64,000 nucleotides of DNA, from NCBI GenBank assembly GCA_950022295.1, contig OX465597.1, forward strand, positions 256,557,016 through 256,621,015, in the 5' to 3' direction. This document shows, piece by piece, positions 48,034-60,435 of this stretch (its first letter is position 1; every line of letters begins with the position of its first letter). The notes under the pieces were generated by a model. It was not told the DNA's origin. It saw only the letters and a list, made by a program, of their open reading frames with translations, and did no database searches. This stretch comes from Bromus sterilis. Taxonomy: Eukaryota; Streptophyta; Magnoliopsida; Poales; Poaceae. The translations under genes were made by a program, and so were the position numbers.

Positions 48034-48712
48034 TAAGAACTCTACACATTTGTCGGGTCGCTAGATTTAAGGAGTTGGATTACTGGATGGTTTTCCTAGA
48101 GTATGACCATGGCTTACTAGGGGATACAACAATATGTCAGAGTAGCAAAGTACCCCAACACGATGGTCAGTGTGGTTATTCTAGCTAGAAGATATCTAAA
48201 GTGGGAGGAAGAACTGCAAATGCATCAATATAGGTTTCTAGAACAAAACCTACCACAAACTCTATGGAACTGTCAGGCATGCCACCTAGAAGTTCTTCTA
48301 GAAAGACAACCGAAATAGATAGAAGGGTTTTGCAAATGCATCAAATTATGAAGAAACCTGGAATGTCTCGGACAGCATAACGACAGTAATTGCAAGAAAA
48401 GACAATTTCTTACAACATGGAAACAACACTTACATACGATGTAAGAAATCAGGAAGCACAACAACTCTAGCAAACCGAACACAACTTTCCTACAGCTACA
48501 AGGAAGCAAACAACGAGATGTTCTAGTAAGACATAGATGAGCCTAGCCCTATCTTCCCGTAGAAAAGATGAGGGTGACTCAGAACTTAGAACGATGAGGG
48601 TAAGGAGAAAAAAGAAGCCTTACGTTGTTCCCTTATATACCCAGAGTAACTATATAACTATACAAGGCTAGACTCGACTTCGACCTAGGCTGATAATCCT
48701 ACAGTCAGTCCT
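48034..48712 (-). other. K1 remnant between RT and PBS
   Basis: Only about 0.68 kb where a full element has gag and protease (about 2 kb or more). No CCHC knuckle or DTG/DSG protease motif is visible. Probably leader sequence joined to pol by an internal deletion near 48060. Confidence 0.6.
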
Positions 48713-48724
48713 GCTCTAATACCA
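48713..48724 (-). other. K1 primer binding site
   Basis: TGGTATTAGAGC on the minus strand, one change from the initiator tRNA-Met PBS TGGTATCAGAGC, two bases inside the 5' LTR. Confidence 0.85.
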
Positions 48725-48726
48725 AG

Positions 48727-51700
48727 TCTTACGGGTCCCGGGGTTAGCGTATGCAAGGCCCGTTACAACACAATCATATGGAGAGCCGAGAGCCGTACCC
48801 ACTTGTCTAAGCAGACAAGGCCAAGCACATAACGCTCTCGGAAAGCATCGAACGTGAGGGGCATCCCATCCAGGCCGGATGATCAACTGAGATGGGTCCT
48901 CATTGTCCGCACACAAGTCTAAATGTTATGGATCGTGAACTCCCATATTCATAGACAAGTCGCCTCAACCATACTCTCGATTGTATTATAACACTCACAT
49001 AGACTTACTACAGCCCGATCACTTAGTCGGGGTCTAGGGAGGGCTCGATCATACATCAAAGTGTGCACGTGACGGAGTCACGAGCAATCGCATCGCGATG
49101 CCCCAAGCTGCGCACATCTAAGGGCCGCTTGGTGTATAAAACACTGCCAGCCAGATCACAACTAAGGTCTCGAAAAGCCATACTAAGACATGGATGTTAT
49201 AATCATACACGCAGCACACGTGTCTAGTATGAACAGCAGGTATCATTGCAATTCTCTACAAAGTGTACAACTTTATTGATAACTCTTACAGAGTGCACAC
49301 AGAGATAACAAGACTGTGATCCAACATTACATCAAACATGCGGAAGCAAAGTAGGTCTAAGTACAGACAAGTTTAACAAATGGCTTAGAGAAGCCTTATT
49401 TATAAACAAGCCCTTCCACGAGGGACCAGTCGTCTGATTGGGACTACACTAGCTTGGCTTCAGTCGTTGAGCTCCAGGAAGAATCCACCTTCGGGGTCAG
49501 TGGGTTCATCTAAAACATAGAATAAGTAAACATGAGTACAAAGTCGTACTCAGCAAGACTTACGTAAGAGCTATACTACTCATGCACATGTATCAAGGCA
49601 AAGGGGTGTGGGGTTCAAAAGAAGAAGTGCCAGCTTTGACTTGGCTAGTCCTGAACTACGAGTACCAGACTTGAGGTAAGAAGCGTAGATGAGTCCACTA
49701 CATGTCTCCAACCAATTACACCACTATGATGCCTTCCTCGACTTCCCACGGGAAAGCACGCCATAGCACTCACGCTTATCTTGGCAAGTTTTATAAGTAT
49801 CCAGTTCAAGTTGTCTAATAATCAAGCTAAGATTTCCAAGCAGCCCCTTACTGCGGACGCGGCTATTCGAATAGTTTTGTTAACCCCGCAGGGGGTGTAT
49901 CGCTACACACACATGACCATCAGTTACCGCCAGGTCTCGTCACCATTCAAGGGGTGCCGACGAGGATGCTCACCACAACTGTTACCTCATAGCCGATCTA
50001 GTCCAAGAAAGCCGCCTACCTGGGTAGGCTACCATTATCGTGAACCCGGCCGGTTTACCGAAGTGGACCCAGATGATGTGTGCGTGGTGCATAAGCCGGT
50101 CTCGTTTGAGCCGTTCTCTCACTTAGCAGCCAGGCCACAAACCTACCAGAACTCTGAACTATTGCAACATCTGGACATCGAAAGGGATGAGTTAGTAGGT
50201 TGAGAGGGGTCAGTGAGCCCAATGTGTGGTTGTACTCTTTATCTTGGATCACCACACAAGAACTCAGACTTAGGGGGGTGTTCAACGAGACAACCCACTG
50301 TGTACTCCTACACAGCCTCTCATCGTTCACCTTGTATTAGGTTAGATTGACCAACACATTTCCACCATCATCACTATGATTGCTACCATCCCGACTCACA
50401 TAACAGTACCAACATTGTACCACTCTAAGCATGCAATAAGCAGTAACAGCTGCAGGGGCCACATGATATCAATCAACTCCTATGTCAGCTAGGATTGTGG
50501 TTTGCTTACTACTGTGACAAGATGATAGGTCATGCAAAGGATATGGGTTCAACTATGCGGTAGAATCGATAACAAGGTGATCATCCTATTTCATGCATAA
50601 GCGAGACTAAGAGGGAAATGGTTTTTTATCGACATGATCAATGGGGTTTTGCTTTCCTTGCTGACGAGGTTCGGTAACGGTGTCTTCAACGAAGGGGGTG
50701 GCCTCCGGTTCTGGCTCCACTTCTATCCGGACAAGCATGGCAAACATAGGATCAATATAAATGCAATGCTCAAACACATGATGAAGATTTTAGTGTGATG
50801 TTCATGGTTGCAATGTGGGTACAATTCCATTTAAAAGAAGTGGAATGCAAAGTCATTTGCAAATTCACTTCAAATTTGAATTCAAAAGAATGCCATATGC
50901 AAATTTTCTACTGTTTACCCATTTTAAAATGGTCAAACATGAAAATAAATTGCATATTCATAATCCTTGCATTTTTCTGATAATTTTTCATATATTATAT
51001 ATCCAATTTGGAATTAAAATGAATTAGTTATGAATTTCCAAAGTTTATTGCATTTTCTGCCTTTTCTAGAATTAAATTAAATCATTTATCCAATTACTGC
51101 GTCACTGTCGCGTCATGCTGGCGTCATCCAGTCAACGGGGGGGATCCACGTCAAACCTGACCAGTGGGGTCCACTGGTCAGTGACCCAGGGTTTAATCCC
51201 CATTTTATTTTTAATCCGCTGCTTGGATTAAGGGCACAGGGCCCACTGTCAGTGTCTCTGGGTTTTAATTAGAGGGGTGGTTAGCTCCTAATGACGCCCA
51301 CGTCATCAAGCCACCGGCGGCTAGACGCTAGTGACATCCCGACGCTGCGGCGACACGCTATGCGGCGATTCTGGCGACCTTTTGACGCGCAGAGACCTCC
51401 AGGGGGCATCCCATGCACGCGCGCATCTCCTCGACCAGTTGGTCAACTCAGGGATCTTCGGAGTGAGGCCGGCGTCGAGGTTTGTGGTGGCCTGAATCAC
51501 ACGGGCAGCGACGTAGCGATGCGGTGGACCAAGGAAAGCGGCGGTTCATGCGTAACGCTCCTTCTGTGCCAGGAACTTGATGGGCCTAGCGGTGAGGGCG
51601 GGGGAGCACTGGAGCAAGCGCAAGCTCATCCATGGCAGAGCCTGAGCTCGGCTTTAATGGCAGGTTGCGTTAGAGGCTTAGGGGACGAAAGGGGGAAGTT

Positions 51701-52647
51701 GGGGATGGTGAAGAAGCTCACCAGGAGTGCAATGGAGGTGACGGCGAGCTCGGGGAGGAAGAGATGATGGAGTAATTGAACGGCGACGGTCGATGGCCGG
51801 AGTTGGGGAAGATGAAGCTAGCGTCGCGTCCAGGGGCCTTTCTTCTCGATTGGTTGCACGTCTCGACGGAGAGGACAACGACGGATCATATGGCGGCTTG
51901 AGGCGGTCTCTGGCCGCGCGTGTGCACGGTCGTGCTCCGGAGAGCCTTCGGGCGACGACGAAATCCGAGGAGGGAGAGCAGGGGGAAGAACGGGGAGAGG
52001 GGGAAAGTGGTCCACGACGTCTCAGGACGTCTCCAGGCGCCAGGACGTGGACGGGGGAAGCAACTGTGTGGCCGTGGCGTCGGTGGCGGCGTGCATGCAT
52101 TACAGCGAGCACCTTCGGGGCGCGGGGGAGGTAGACGACAAGGTGGGAGTGGGCTGGGCTGGCTGGGGGGATGAGTTGGGCCGAAACACAGGCAGGGCCT
52201 ATTTCCTTTTTTTCTTTCCTTTTCTTTTCTGTATTTGTTTTGTCTTAGCTAATTTAAATAGCTAGACATTTTATAAAATGCCCCAAGTTTTTATGTGGAC
52301 TTGTAATGCATATAGATAGCCACTTATAAAGTTTGGGCATTTTTAAAATTCAAATAATTTGAACTTTAATTCAAATAGGGGTTTAAATTTAAATCCATTC
52401 TCCAGTTTGAATATTTGAAAAATCCATGAGCATGGGGTTGGTCCCACATCACTTGATATGTGACCACACTCATTTATGAGACTTTTCAAAAATTCAAAAG
52501 GAATTTTTGGGGCAACTTTTATTCTGGCCATTTGAATTAAATTCATCTGGGGGGTGTTCTCTCTCCCATTTCATTTTCTTTTTGAATTTTATCCATGATG
52601 CAAAGTGAGACTTGATCCTAGCACATACCTAACAGATGGTTCTGACA
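48727..52647 (-). repeat. K1 5' LTR (about 3,921 bp)
   Basis: Colinear with 41253-45184. The inner end is eroded (TCTTACGGGTCCC where the partner has TGTCGGGATCC), while the outer end TTCTGACA is intact next to the TSD. Confidence 0.92.
49851..49895 (-). other. Three-palindrome block in K1 5' LTR
   Basis: CTGCGGACGCGG (49851-49862, one arm base changed), CTATTCGAATAG (49863-49874) and CCCCGCAGGGGG (49884-49895, stem kept, centre changed). Confidence 0.8.
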
Positions 52648-52744
52648 CCTACACCGGTAGAAGGGCAATAAGGTTTTTGGGGAGCGTCTACGACGCGACT
52701 GCTCGCTTCCGCTCGTCTACTTCGACTACTTCCTCTACGTTGTC

Positions 52745-53792
52745 ATGTCTACCGAAGTTGTGAAGGCCGCCGCCGAGAAGCTCGCTCAGGAGGAAGCCGC
52801 CGCCAAGAAGACCGCCGACGAACTTGCTGCTGCTAGCAGCGCATCCACCGCTGCAATCTGGCCGAATGGAGGGTATGATCTACTCACCCCGTTCATCGTT
52901 ATTTTCATGTATGACATGCTTATTTTCTGCGTACATATATGTGTTATTTGCGTAGATCTGAGTTGCATGGTTAAGTATCAGTATGAGATTAATCTTTCAT
53001 GCGTCATGTTCATGCTTTATCTAGGAATTAAATTTCTAATATATCCAACAATCCAAAAACATTATTTTTATAGGCAATTTTCTACTCCTGGTTTTGCTGT
53101 GACACTGAAACCGAACCTGTTTACGGGCCAAAATTTTATGCGTTGGCAAACAAAGACTACTTTGCGGCTCACGACTATGAATGTCTTCTGGGTCGTTGGT
53201 GACGCTTCGACTGGAACGATTACTCCTGAACAGGAGAAGGCGTTCAGGGACGACTCCATCGTCTTTGTTGGAGCAGTTCTTAGCGTGATCGGAGACAAAT
53301 TAGTCGACGCATATTTACATATGCGAGATGCCAAGAACTTATGGAGTGCACTCGAGGCAAAGTTCGGAGCAACTGGGGCCGGGAGCGAGTTGTATGCTAT
53401 GGAGCAGTTCCATGATTACAAGATGGTTGAGAACCGTCCTATATTGGAACAGGCCCATGCGATACAGTGCATCGTGAAAGAGCTTGAGATCCTACAGTGT
53501 GATTTACCGAACAAGTTTTTCGCGGGATGCATAATTGCTAAACTCCCTCCATCTTGGAGGAGCTTTTCCACCACTCTGAAGCACTAGAGGCGAGGATTCT
53601 AAGTTGAGGATGTTATTGGACATCTTAGTGTGGAGCAGAGCTTAAGGGCAAAAGACTCAAACCATAAGGGGGCTGAGAGAACTTCTACTGCCAACATGGT
53701 GCAACATAAGAACTTTCAGAATAAGTTCAAGGGAAAGAACAAGATCCAACAAAATACTACCTTCAAGAAGAAGGGAAAGAAGAACGACAAGT
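52745..53792 (+). pseudogene. C2 gag (Copia gag-polypeptide, UBN2-like), with intron-like segment and two stops
   Basis: ATG at 52745 gives MSTEVVKAAAEKLAQEEAAA (helical, charged). After an intron-like stretch (52873-53073) comes the gag core: FTGQNFMRWQTKTTLRL, RDAKNLWSALEAKFG, MEQFHDYKMVE and IIAKLPPSWRSFSTTLKH, matching the gag-polypeptide family of plant Copia elements (capsid). A TAG at 53585 ends the frame; a second stop follows five codons later. The same frame then continues with VEDVIGHLSVEQSLRAKDSN and a Lys-rich tail, just short of the zinc knuckle, where G1 is inserted. The start is the only ATG that fits the family N-terminus. Confidence 0.85.
52873..53073 (+). other. Intron-like segment within C2 gag
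   Basis: GTATGATC donor, T-rich body, TTTTTATAG acceptor, 201 bases. Its translation is hydrophobic and unlike gag (IVIFMYDMLIFCVHICVICV), while flanking exons join in frame (42 codons plus 2 bases). The length is a multiple of three and it has no stop, so both spliced and unspliced forms stay open. Confidence 0.6.
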
Positions 53793-53797
53793 AGGAT

Positions 53798-56700
53798 TGT
53801 GACGCCCCCAAAATCATACTGTGTACAGTAATCATACACGCAAGGTACACGATCCAGATTAGGGACTCACGGTGAGATATCACAACAGAACTCTACAAAT
53901 GAAATAACACAATCTGTTTAATATAAGCCAGGGGCCACGAGGGCTCAAATACAACAGCTCGAAAGCAGAAAGTTAGCGGAAGCAATAGTATCTGAGTACA
54001 GACACAAGAATACAAGGTTGCCTTAAGAAAGCTAGCACAAATAACAACAGATCGAAAAGGCGAGGCCTCCTGCCTAGGAAACTCCAAACTACTCTTGGTC
54101 CTGGTCAGCGGGGGTCTCGCCGTCGTAGAAGGCATCGAGGACCTTCATGTTGCGGTGGTCGGCATCGGGGATCTCCTGCTCCTGGACTCCAAGGCTCCAA
54201 CGTCGATTGCAGCGGCCGCTCAGGCAAAACAAAAAGGGGGAAGTAAAGCAAGGGTGAGTATCTAGCATACCCGCGAGTCTTACGTCCGCTACTAAGCATT
54301 TATGCATTTGTATCAAATGGAAAGGGGAGGCCGTATATAGTGGACTGCAAGATAGAAATCAGAATAAGGGTAAGAAGCTAGGCCTATCGAAGACTAGCAT
54401 ATTCCGACGAGTCTTGCAACACAAGAAGAGAACAACCAAGAGTTTATATAAAGCATAAAGTAACAATGAAGCAGAAGTTGCTGCATCATTGTATAATAGT
54501 AAGTTTTAATAATTAACAATAATAAATGTCTCCGAGTTCCCCTCCTCGACTTCAGCATAATGCTTTCTGTTACCGTGGACACGGCTATTCGAATCGATTA
54601 AACTCCCTTTAGGGGTGCACTACTGTTCATCCTGCACCCTCGGATCTCCAGGATGGCGGGCACCTTGTTAGGGAACGCTCCACTAAAGCTATCGGACACA
54701 CCACAGCCCATCCTAGGCTCAACAGAGAGGCCATCCGCCGGACTATAGCCTATGCGATCAGGGGTCTAGAACCCTCACCCTTCACGCTCCTGCACGGTGC
54801 GTGGCTGGCCGGTGAAGAAAAATGAAATACAAATACACCGTCCGGACGAAGAAGACACCACTTCCCGGCGCAGGCCGCGGTACTGCTAACGTCTGAAGAG
54901 CTTTCAGAAAAACTACGACGCATGGGAGCCCATAACTCCTTATCCCACGTGAATGTAGTGCGTACAGGCCTTTGCGGCCTCTCAAGTCATCCACTAAACC
55001 ATTTAGCATTTTAATATTATCTCAGAGAAAACCGTTATCGCTGTCTGACTAACAACACAACGGACAACGAACAGCAACAAGGTCCACCAGTAATGTCGGG
55101 GCCTGCCCTGTCGTCCCGTCAAAGCACATGGTTTCCAACAAGGTGAACCGTCTCCTTACCTTGTCTCGAATGTGCTCTTGGTAGAGCTCGACTTTTCGTG
55201 GTTTGGTAACTCTCGTGAGATACGAGTAGGGGCCAAGCACGCCAGTAACGTCGGTCGTACCCTCCCTGTCGTTCCCGACGCAATACCGCTCGCGGGCACC
55301 GTTGGGTCGCCCGACTCTTACCTCTAAGGACAACCGTTGCTCAAGTACCTAGAGCGGCTATACAGAGTCAGCAACGAGTGGAGTACAACGATTACTCCTT
55401 GATAGCTCACATTTGATGGTGGCTCGGTAGAGCCGAGCTAGGGGGCCTTAGGCGGTGTCTTCATTGTAACGTACCTTTTGCAGTTATATATATTGTATTC
55501 CCGTCAATCCCCTGAGTGATCACGACCAGATATCTAATCCTGGTTGACTAACAAAGCGCAGGGCTCACTGCTGAATATAATATATATTTATAGTAAGCAT
55601 AGGATAAAGGAAGGTACATCAAGTGACGACAAAAATAGGCTATGCATTTGAATAGGATTGTAACGTAGAAGCAGAAGTAACAATGCCTAGTGCAAGAAAT
55701 CTACGGAAAAGATAGGCGATATCTGGGGAAGGAAAATGGCTCTTCTTGCCTGGAAGCTCAGAAGTAAGGGTACGGTCGACAATGTAGTAGTCGTACTCAG
55801 CAACGGTGTTGTCGGCGGCAGCAACGGGGTCTACCGGAGAATAAGGGGGGGGGACAGTAAATACACAACAAGAATAGCAAGACAAGTGCAAGATATAGAA
55901 GATACAAAGCAACCGGGCTCTAACGCAGTGCTCGGTGATCTTCCCGGGTCAGGAATTTATCCGGGGTTGACTCATCAGTATCAGTTGATTACCGAACAGA
56001 TGATCCGGAGGGGAAGGTTCCATGTCTGCAGTGTTAGAGACATCTGACAGACATGTGGATAGTGTATCCATGCTCGTTGATTCATTCTGGACAGCTTTCG
56101 TAGAAAAATCATTTTCATCCGGAAAGTTTTATCATCTCCGGTCATCTGACAGATAGATTAACATAAGGGTAAATGTTCAACAGCTGGATTAGGGGGGGGG
56201 GTTAGGGGCTACCCTAACCTGCCCTACCAGCATTTAGCGCCGGCGCGGCGGAGGGGATCCGGTCGGCAGTTTCTGGCGGCTCTAGCTAGCTTGGATGGGG
56301 GCTTTAGGAAGATGATGGGGTGGGGTTTCAATTCATGGCAACGGGGTGGACGGAGGTGGGGTGTACCGGCGACGACGGCAATGGTAATGAACCCCGAGGT
56401 GACGCCATGGCCACGGGCTCGAAGGGACCTAGCTGTGACAGCAGCAGCAACACGGTCATCGGGCACGAGGTGGTGGGCAGCAGCGTGTCAGGGGCGCGGT
56501 CGCGCACGGCGAGGCGAGTGGCGCACGCGCCACGACGAGCACGCACGGAAGCTCCCGTCCATGGCGGCTCAGACGAGGCTCGGCTCGCCGGCAGCAAAAA
56601 CACAGGGGGAGAGGGGGATTCAAAGAGGGGGAGCTCACGGCGAGGTGCAGGGGGTGGCAGCGGGCTCGGTGAGGCCAGAGGTGTTCGGGGCGGAGCCAAT

Positions 56701-57725
56701 TCCGGCGAGCACGCCGACGGTCATGGCGACGGGATCGACGCGATTCGTTGACTTTGGTAGCTCTCGGGCATGGGTCCTTCTCAGGGAGACGTGGACGTCG
56801 ATGGCGAACAACTAGGACATCACGGCGCAGCCTGGGGGCGAGGGTGGCCGCGTGTGCTCACGGGTTCGTGGCCATGGCGGCTCGGGCGTTGCGGGGAAGA
56901 CGAGCAGGGGAGGGGCACAATGGCGGCTAGGGTTCGTCCGAGGGAGAGGGGGTGGTCTTAGCCACCAAGGGGAGGCGCGGGATGGCTGACACGGAGCCAA
57001 TGCGTGGCTATGGTGGCCGGATGGCTACCACGCCCTGCCCCTTCCTCCCCTCTATACGGAGGTAGGGGAAAACTGACTTGGGCTTTATTGGGCCACTAGA
57101 GGGAGGGGGTTTGTCGTGGGCGTAGTTTAGTTTTCTACCTTTTTTTGTCTTCTTTTATTTCTTTTCTGTTTGTATTTATTATATGTTCCTATTTTGATTA
57201 GTTAGTATTTGATTTTAATAAAAGGTGCAACTTGCTCCAATATTTATGTCGCAATATCATACACTGCTACAAAATGTTTGAGCAATAATAAAAATCTTTT
57301 GGATTTTTATCTAATTAAGAAATGATTAAAGGGGGATGTTTTGCAACTGTTTGTATTTGTTTATATTATTAAACACTTTAATAAATTCCCATTTCTATTT
57401 TATTATGACTTACAGATATTTAGGCATTTAATATAATTGGTATCATCATTTTTGGTTTAACTATAATTTCCACCTTTATTTAAATCTCCAGGGAAATTTA
57501 GTACTAGAAGTTGTTGGTTTTATTTATTTTAATTGCTTTGGGAACATTAACTATATTAGGGACAATTCTATATAAGTTGTTCTCAAAAGTTTTACCTTGA
57601 TTGACCTTTACATTTTGAAATTGAAGTTGAGTTACCTCCTTAATGCAAAGGATCAATGAGTGTTATCATGATGAAAAGGCAACCGGATTAGCTTAATAAC
57701 ATGGTTACGATCTAGGGGTGTTACA
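53798..57725 (-). repeat. G1 3' LTR (3,928 bp)
   Basis: Colinear with 60436-64000 except for 55550-56190, which has no counterpart in the partner. GC-rich frames at 56280-57000 recur in the partner with different breaks and are not genes. Confidence 0.88.
54573..54614 (-). other. Three-palindrome block in G1 3' LTR
   Basis: CCGTGGACACGG (54573-54584), CTATTCGAATCG (54585-54596, one mismatch) and CCCTTTAGGG (54605-54614, outer stem kept, centre changed). Confidence 0.8.
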
Positions 57726-57738
57726 AATCACCCCCACT
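57726..57738 (-). other. G1 polypurine tract
   Basis: AGTGGGGGTGATT on the minus strand directly before TGTAACACC, the LTR start. Confidence 0.8.
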
Positions 57739-60420
57739 ACAAAGAATTCTCGTACCGAGAATTAAAAGGTAGTGGAAGGGGTAAAGCTTTGGTTTCCTAT
57801 TCTAATGAATCTTCTGGTTCTTGTTATCCTTCTCGAGGTAGTTAATCCTTCTCGTTGATGTCTTCATTTATCTGCATCGGTGCATCTCAACAAGTTGTCA
57901 TCCTTCCTTCGGGGCTTCATCGTACCTAAGGATAGGGTAGGAGGGACACTTAAGGGGGTCGGATCGGTACCAAATTAATCAATCGAGGTTATCCAAGGTA
58001 ATGGGATACAAAGTATCCCACGAGTTAAACTCGGGGAGATACATCGAAAGAAACAAAAGAATGCATGAGAAGTTTACAAGCGGATACGCAAGCATTCGAC
58101 GATGATAACGGAGGATGAATAGGGGGGTCCAGAGCATCAGGCATAAGCACTGAGTCTGATATCGAACTGAATATCACAAGGTAGAGGACTCGTGAGTTTC
58201 ATACGAGGTCAAGCAAAAGGAATAACCTCAAGAAGAGAAAGGTATAAGAGAGTCAGGTTTCGATCCTGTGGAACTGTGGGTTATGGGCCCACATTGAATA
58301 AGATGGGTGGTGACAAACAATGCGATCAAGTTGCAAGGTAAGTCAGAGAACAACTTGTCAACTATGTCGGCAACAACATGAGTGCCAAGGGCGAGGGACG
58401 AAGAGAACCATTTTCCTTCTCGTTAAGACGAGGCGGACCAATTGGCAAAGTTCTTGTCCATCGGTGGTCACCGAATAGTCATCAGCAATTGTAACAGGTT
58501 GTATGGACAAAGTAGTAGACCGAAGTGTTTACATAAGCAGAGAATTATCACTGCTCAGATAAGTTATATTCCAGAAAGGTGAAACAGACCAATGGAAAGG
58601 AAAATGTGATGATACATCAGTATCAGGTGTATATCTTTCCCAGGGGAAAGTAGAGCAAGATATACATGGCCAAGTTTGTATTGGAAGGGAGTCAAATGAG
58701 GTTGTCAATGATAACACAAATCATCGAGGGGCAAGGATGGTATTTCACACGATGAATCCAATTAACACTTGGTAAAATCCAAGATGTCGATGATGACCAT
58801 GACACATCATGTCAAAAGGTTTCAAGAAAATACAATCGAATAGCAACATCACCAAAAAAAGGGGTGGTGGAGCAAAAGGTAAGCGGTGTTCTCGGTTTAC
58901 GACAACCCATAACCCATGAAGTGGTTACGACTGGGAAAGGTATGGTTTCATCAAAATTCATTAGATGTAGTGAAAAGGTATGATATCCTCGAGATACCAG
59001 GGGTAATACTTGAACGTAGAATGGTGGATCATAGATGCTGAAGAATTTCCACCAAGGGGACAATTAGTTTTACCAGAATCTTTCATGATAAGTTCTACAT
59101 AGTATCCATGGGCATGAACACAAAGGTTCCGGGTCGACTCCCACTTCTTCAATGCATAGCCTTTCATTCAGTTCTCGCTGTCGATGAATTTGTAGCATTA
59201 AAAAACTTATCTGGCATAACACAAGTAGGGTATGACCCGTAGAAGTTCAAGGGTTCACACAGATGGATGAAGAATAGATGCAACCCAAAGGGACATTTTA
59301 CAAATCTATACGACAATCAACAGGAACGAGAGATACAAGTTTGAAAGCAGAAGGCTGATGACACGGACCATATGATACAATTCGCAAAAGGCATTTCGTG
59401 TCAGGGGAAGCTCGTCAATGATTTAGGAAACAAGGGGACGACAGGTAGTAATCCACCAAAAAGGTCAGGCGGCGTACAGAGAGTCTGGGGCGATATAAGC
59501 ATCTGAATATTTCGATGCTTAATTTCAAAGGAATTACGATTTCCAGAATGAAGGATCGGAAGCAGATGCTCCGATCAAAAGATGAGTAAGTTGAATGAAA
59601 CTCGATGGACAATCAATCAAGGTTTGGTTTACCGATATCCATCTCATGTCCGAAATGACGTCTGAGCCGGAAGAATTAGTTCATAGAGATCAACTAATGA
59701 TTGCGTGCACTAGCACACACGAGGATTCAACATATCAGAATGGCAATGCCAAGGGAGGTCATCAAAGACTACAAGACAATCGGGATTAATCATAGAGCAA
59801 GAGGGTAAGAAGAATCTCCAAAGAAGTAGGCAGCCGAGGATTGTCGCGAGATAGAAAAGTATTTCAAAGTATTTTGGGAATCACAGGAACCACTTAGGAT
59901 GAACGTATCCTTGATAAATGTGAGGAATTATCCGCATTGTAAACAGAACCTGCAAGGTAGTAGGCTCAAAGGATTCCCGAAACAACATAAAGTTTTCGAT
60001 GCATCTTGTGAACACAAGAGCAACTAGGATTGAATGGATGAACGGAAGGTGTATGTGGTTATACATACGGAGTTATCGGTGGCAGGTAATTGTCAAGGCC
60101 TCGACACATATGGTCTCGGGAATTTTATCGAAGAGTAATCTTTGGAATCTTCTCGTGAAGAAAGCGATCATCTGTAATGAGGGACTCTTCGGGAGGAAGT
60201 AGTCACGAGAACCTAATGTCAGAGTTAGAAAAAAAATATTTAACCCGAAAGAGAAGAGAGATCAGAGTTCGAGAGTAAAGGTACGGAGTAAAAGATCCTA
60301 ATACCAACCAGTTTGCGACGTGGGCCGATAAGCCACACGACACTGTTAGTAAAGTAGTTTGGCAAAAACTAGACTGGACTTCGACCAAGGAGTTGGAAGG
60401 GGGTTAACTACAGGCAGTCG
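57739..60420 (-). other. G1 internal region, non-coding
   Basis: 2.7 kb without gag or pol motifs on either strand. No frame exceeds about 70 codons. It is rich in A/G on the plus strand. It may be decayed coding sequence or the cis-acting body of a non-autonomous element; I cannot tell which. Confidence 0.5.
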
Positions 60421-60432
60421 GCTCTGATACCA
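60421..60432 (-). other. G1 primer binding site
   Basis: TGGTATCAGAGC on the minus strand, exact initiator tRNA-Met PBS, three bases inside the 5' LTR. Confidence 0.88.
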
Positions 60433-60435
60433 AAT

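Larger units (their letters stand above)
41253..52647 (-). mobile_element. K1: Tekay/Del-clade chromovirus (Ty3/Gypsy), 5' coding part deleted
   Basis: Flanked by perfect TSD CCTAC (41248-41252, 52648-52652). Two LTRs of about 3.9 kb flank a 3.5-kb interior that codes on the minus strand for RT, RNase H, integrase and a chromodomain. PBS is at 48724-48713 and PPT at 45198-45185. Gag and protease are absent, and pol has several stops and frame changes. A hand comparison over about 250 LTR bases shows about 12 differences, so K1 is younger than C1. Confidence 0.93.

Noticed and set aside
57739..60420. Decayed pol in the G1 interior
   Set aside because: I looked for RT, RNase H and integrase motifs in the minus frames and found none that I could defend.
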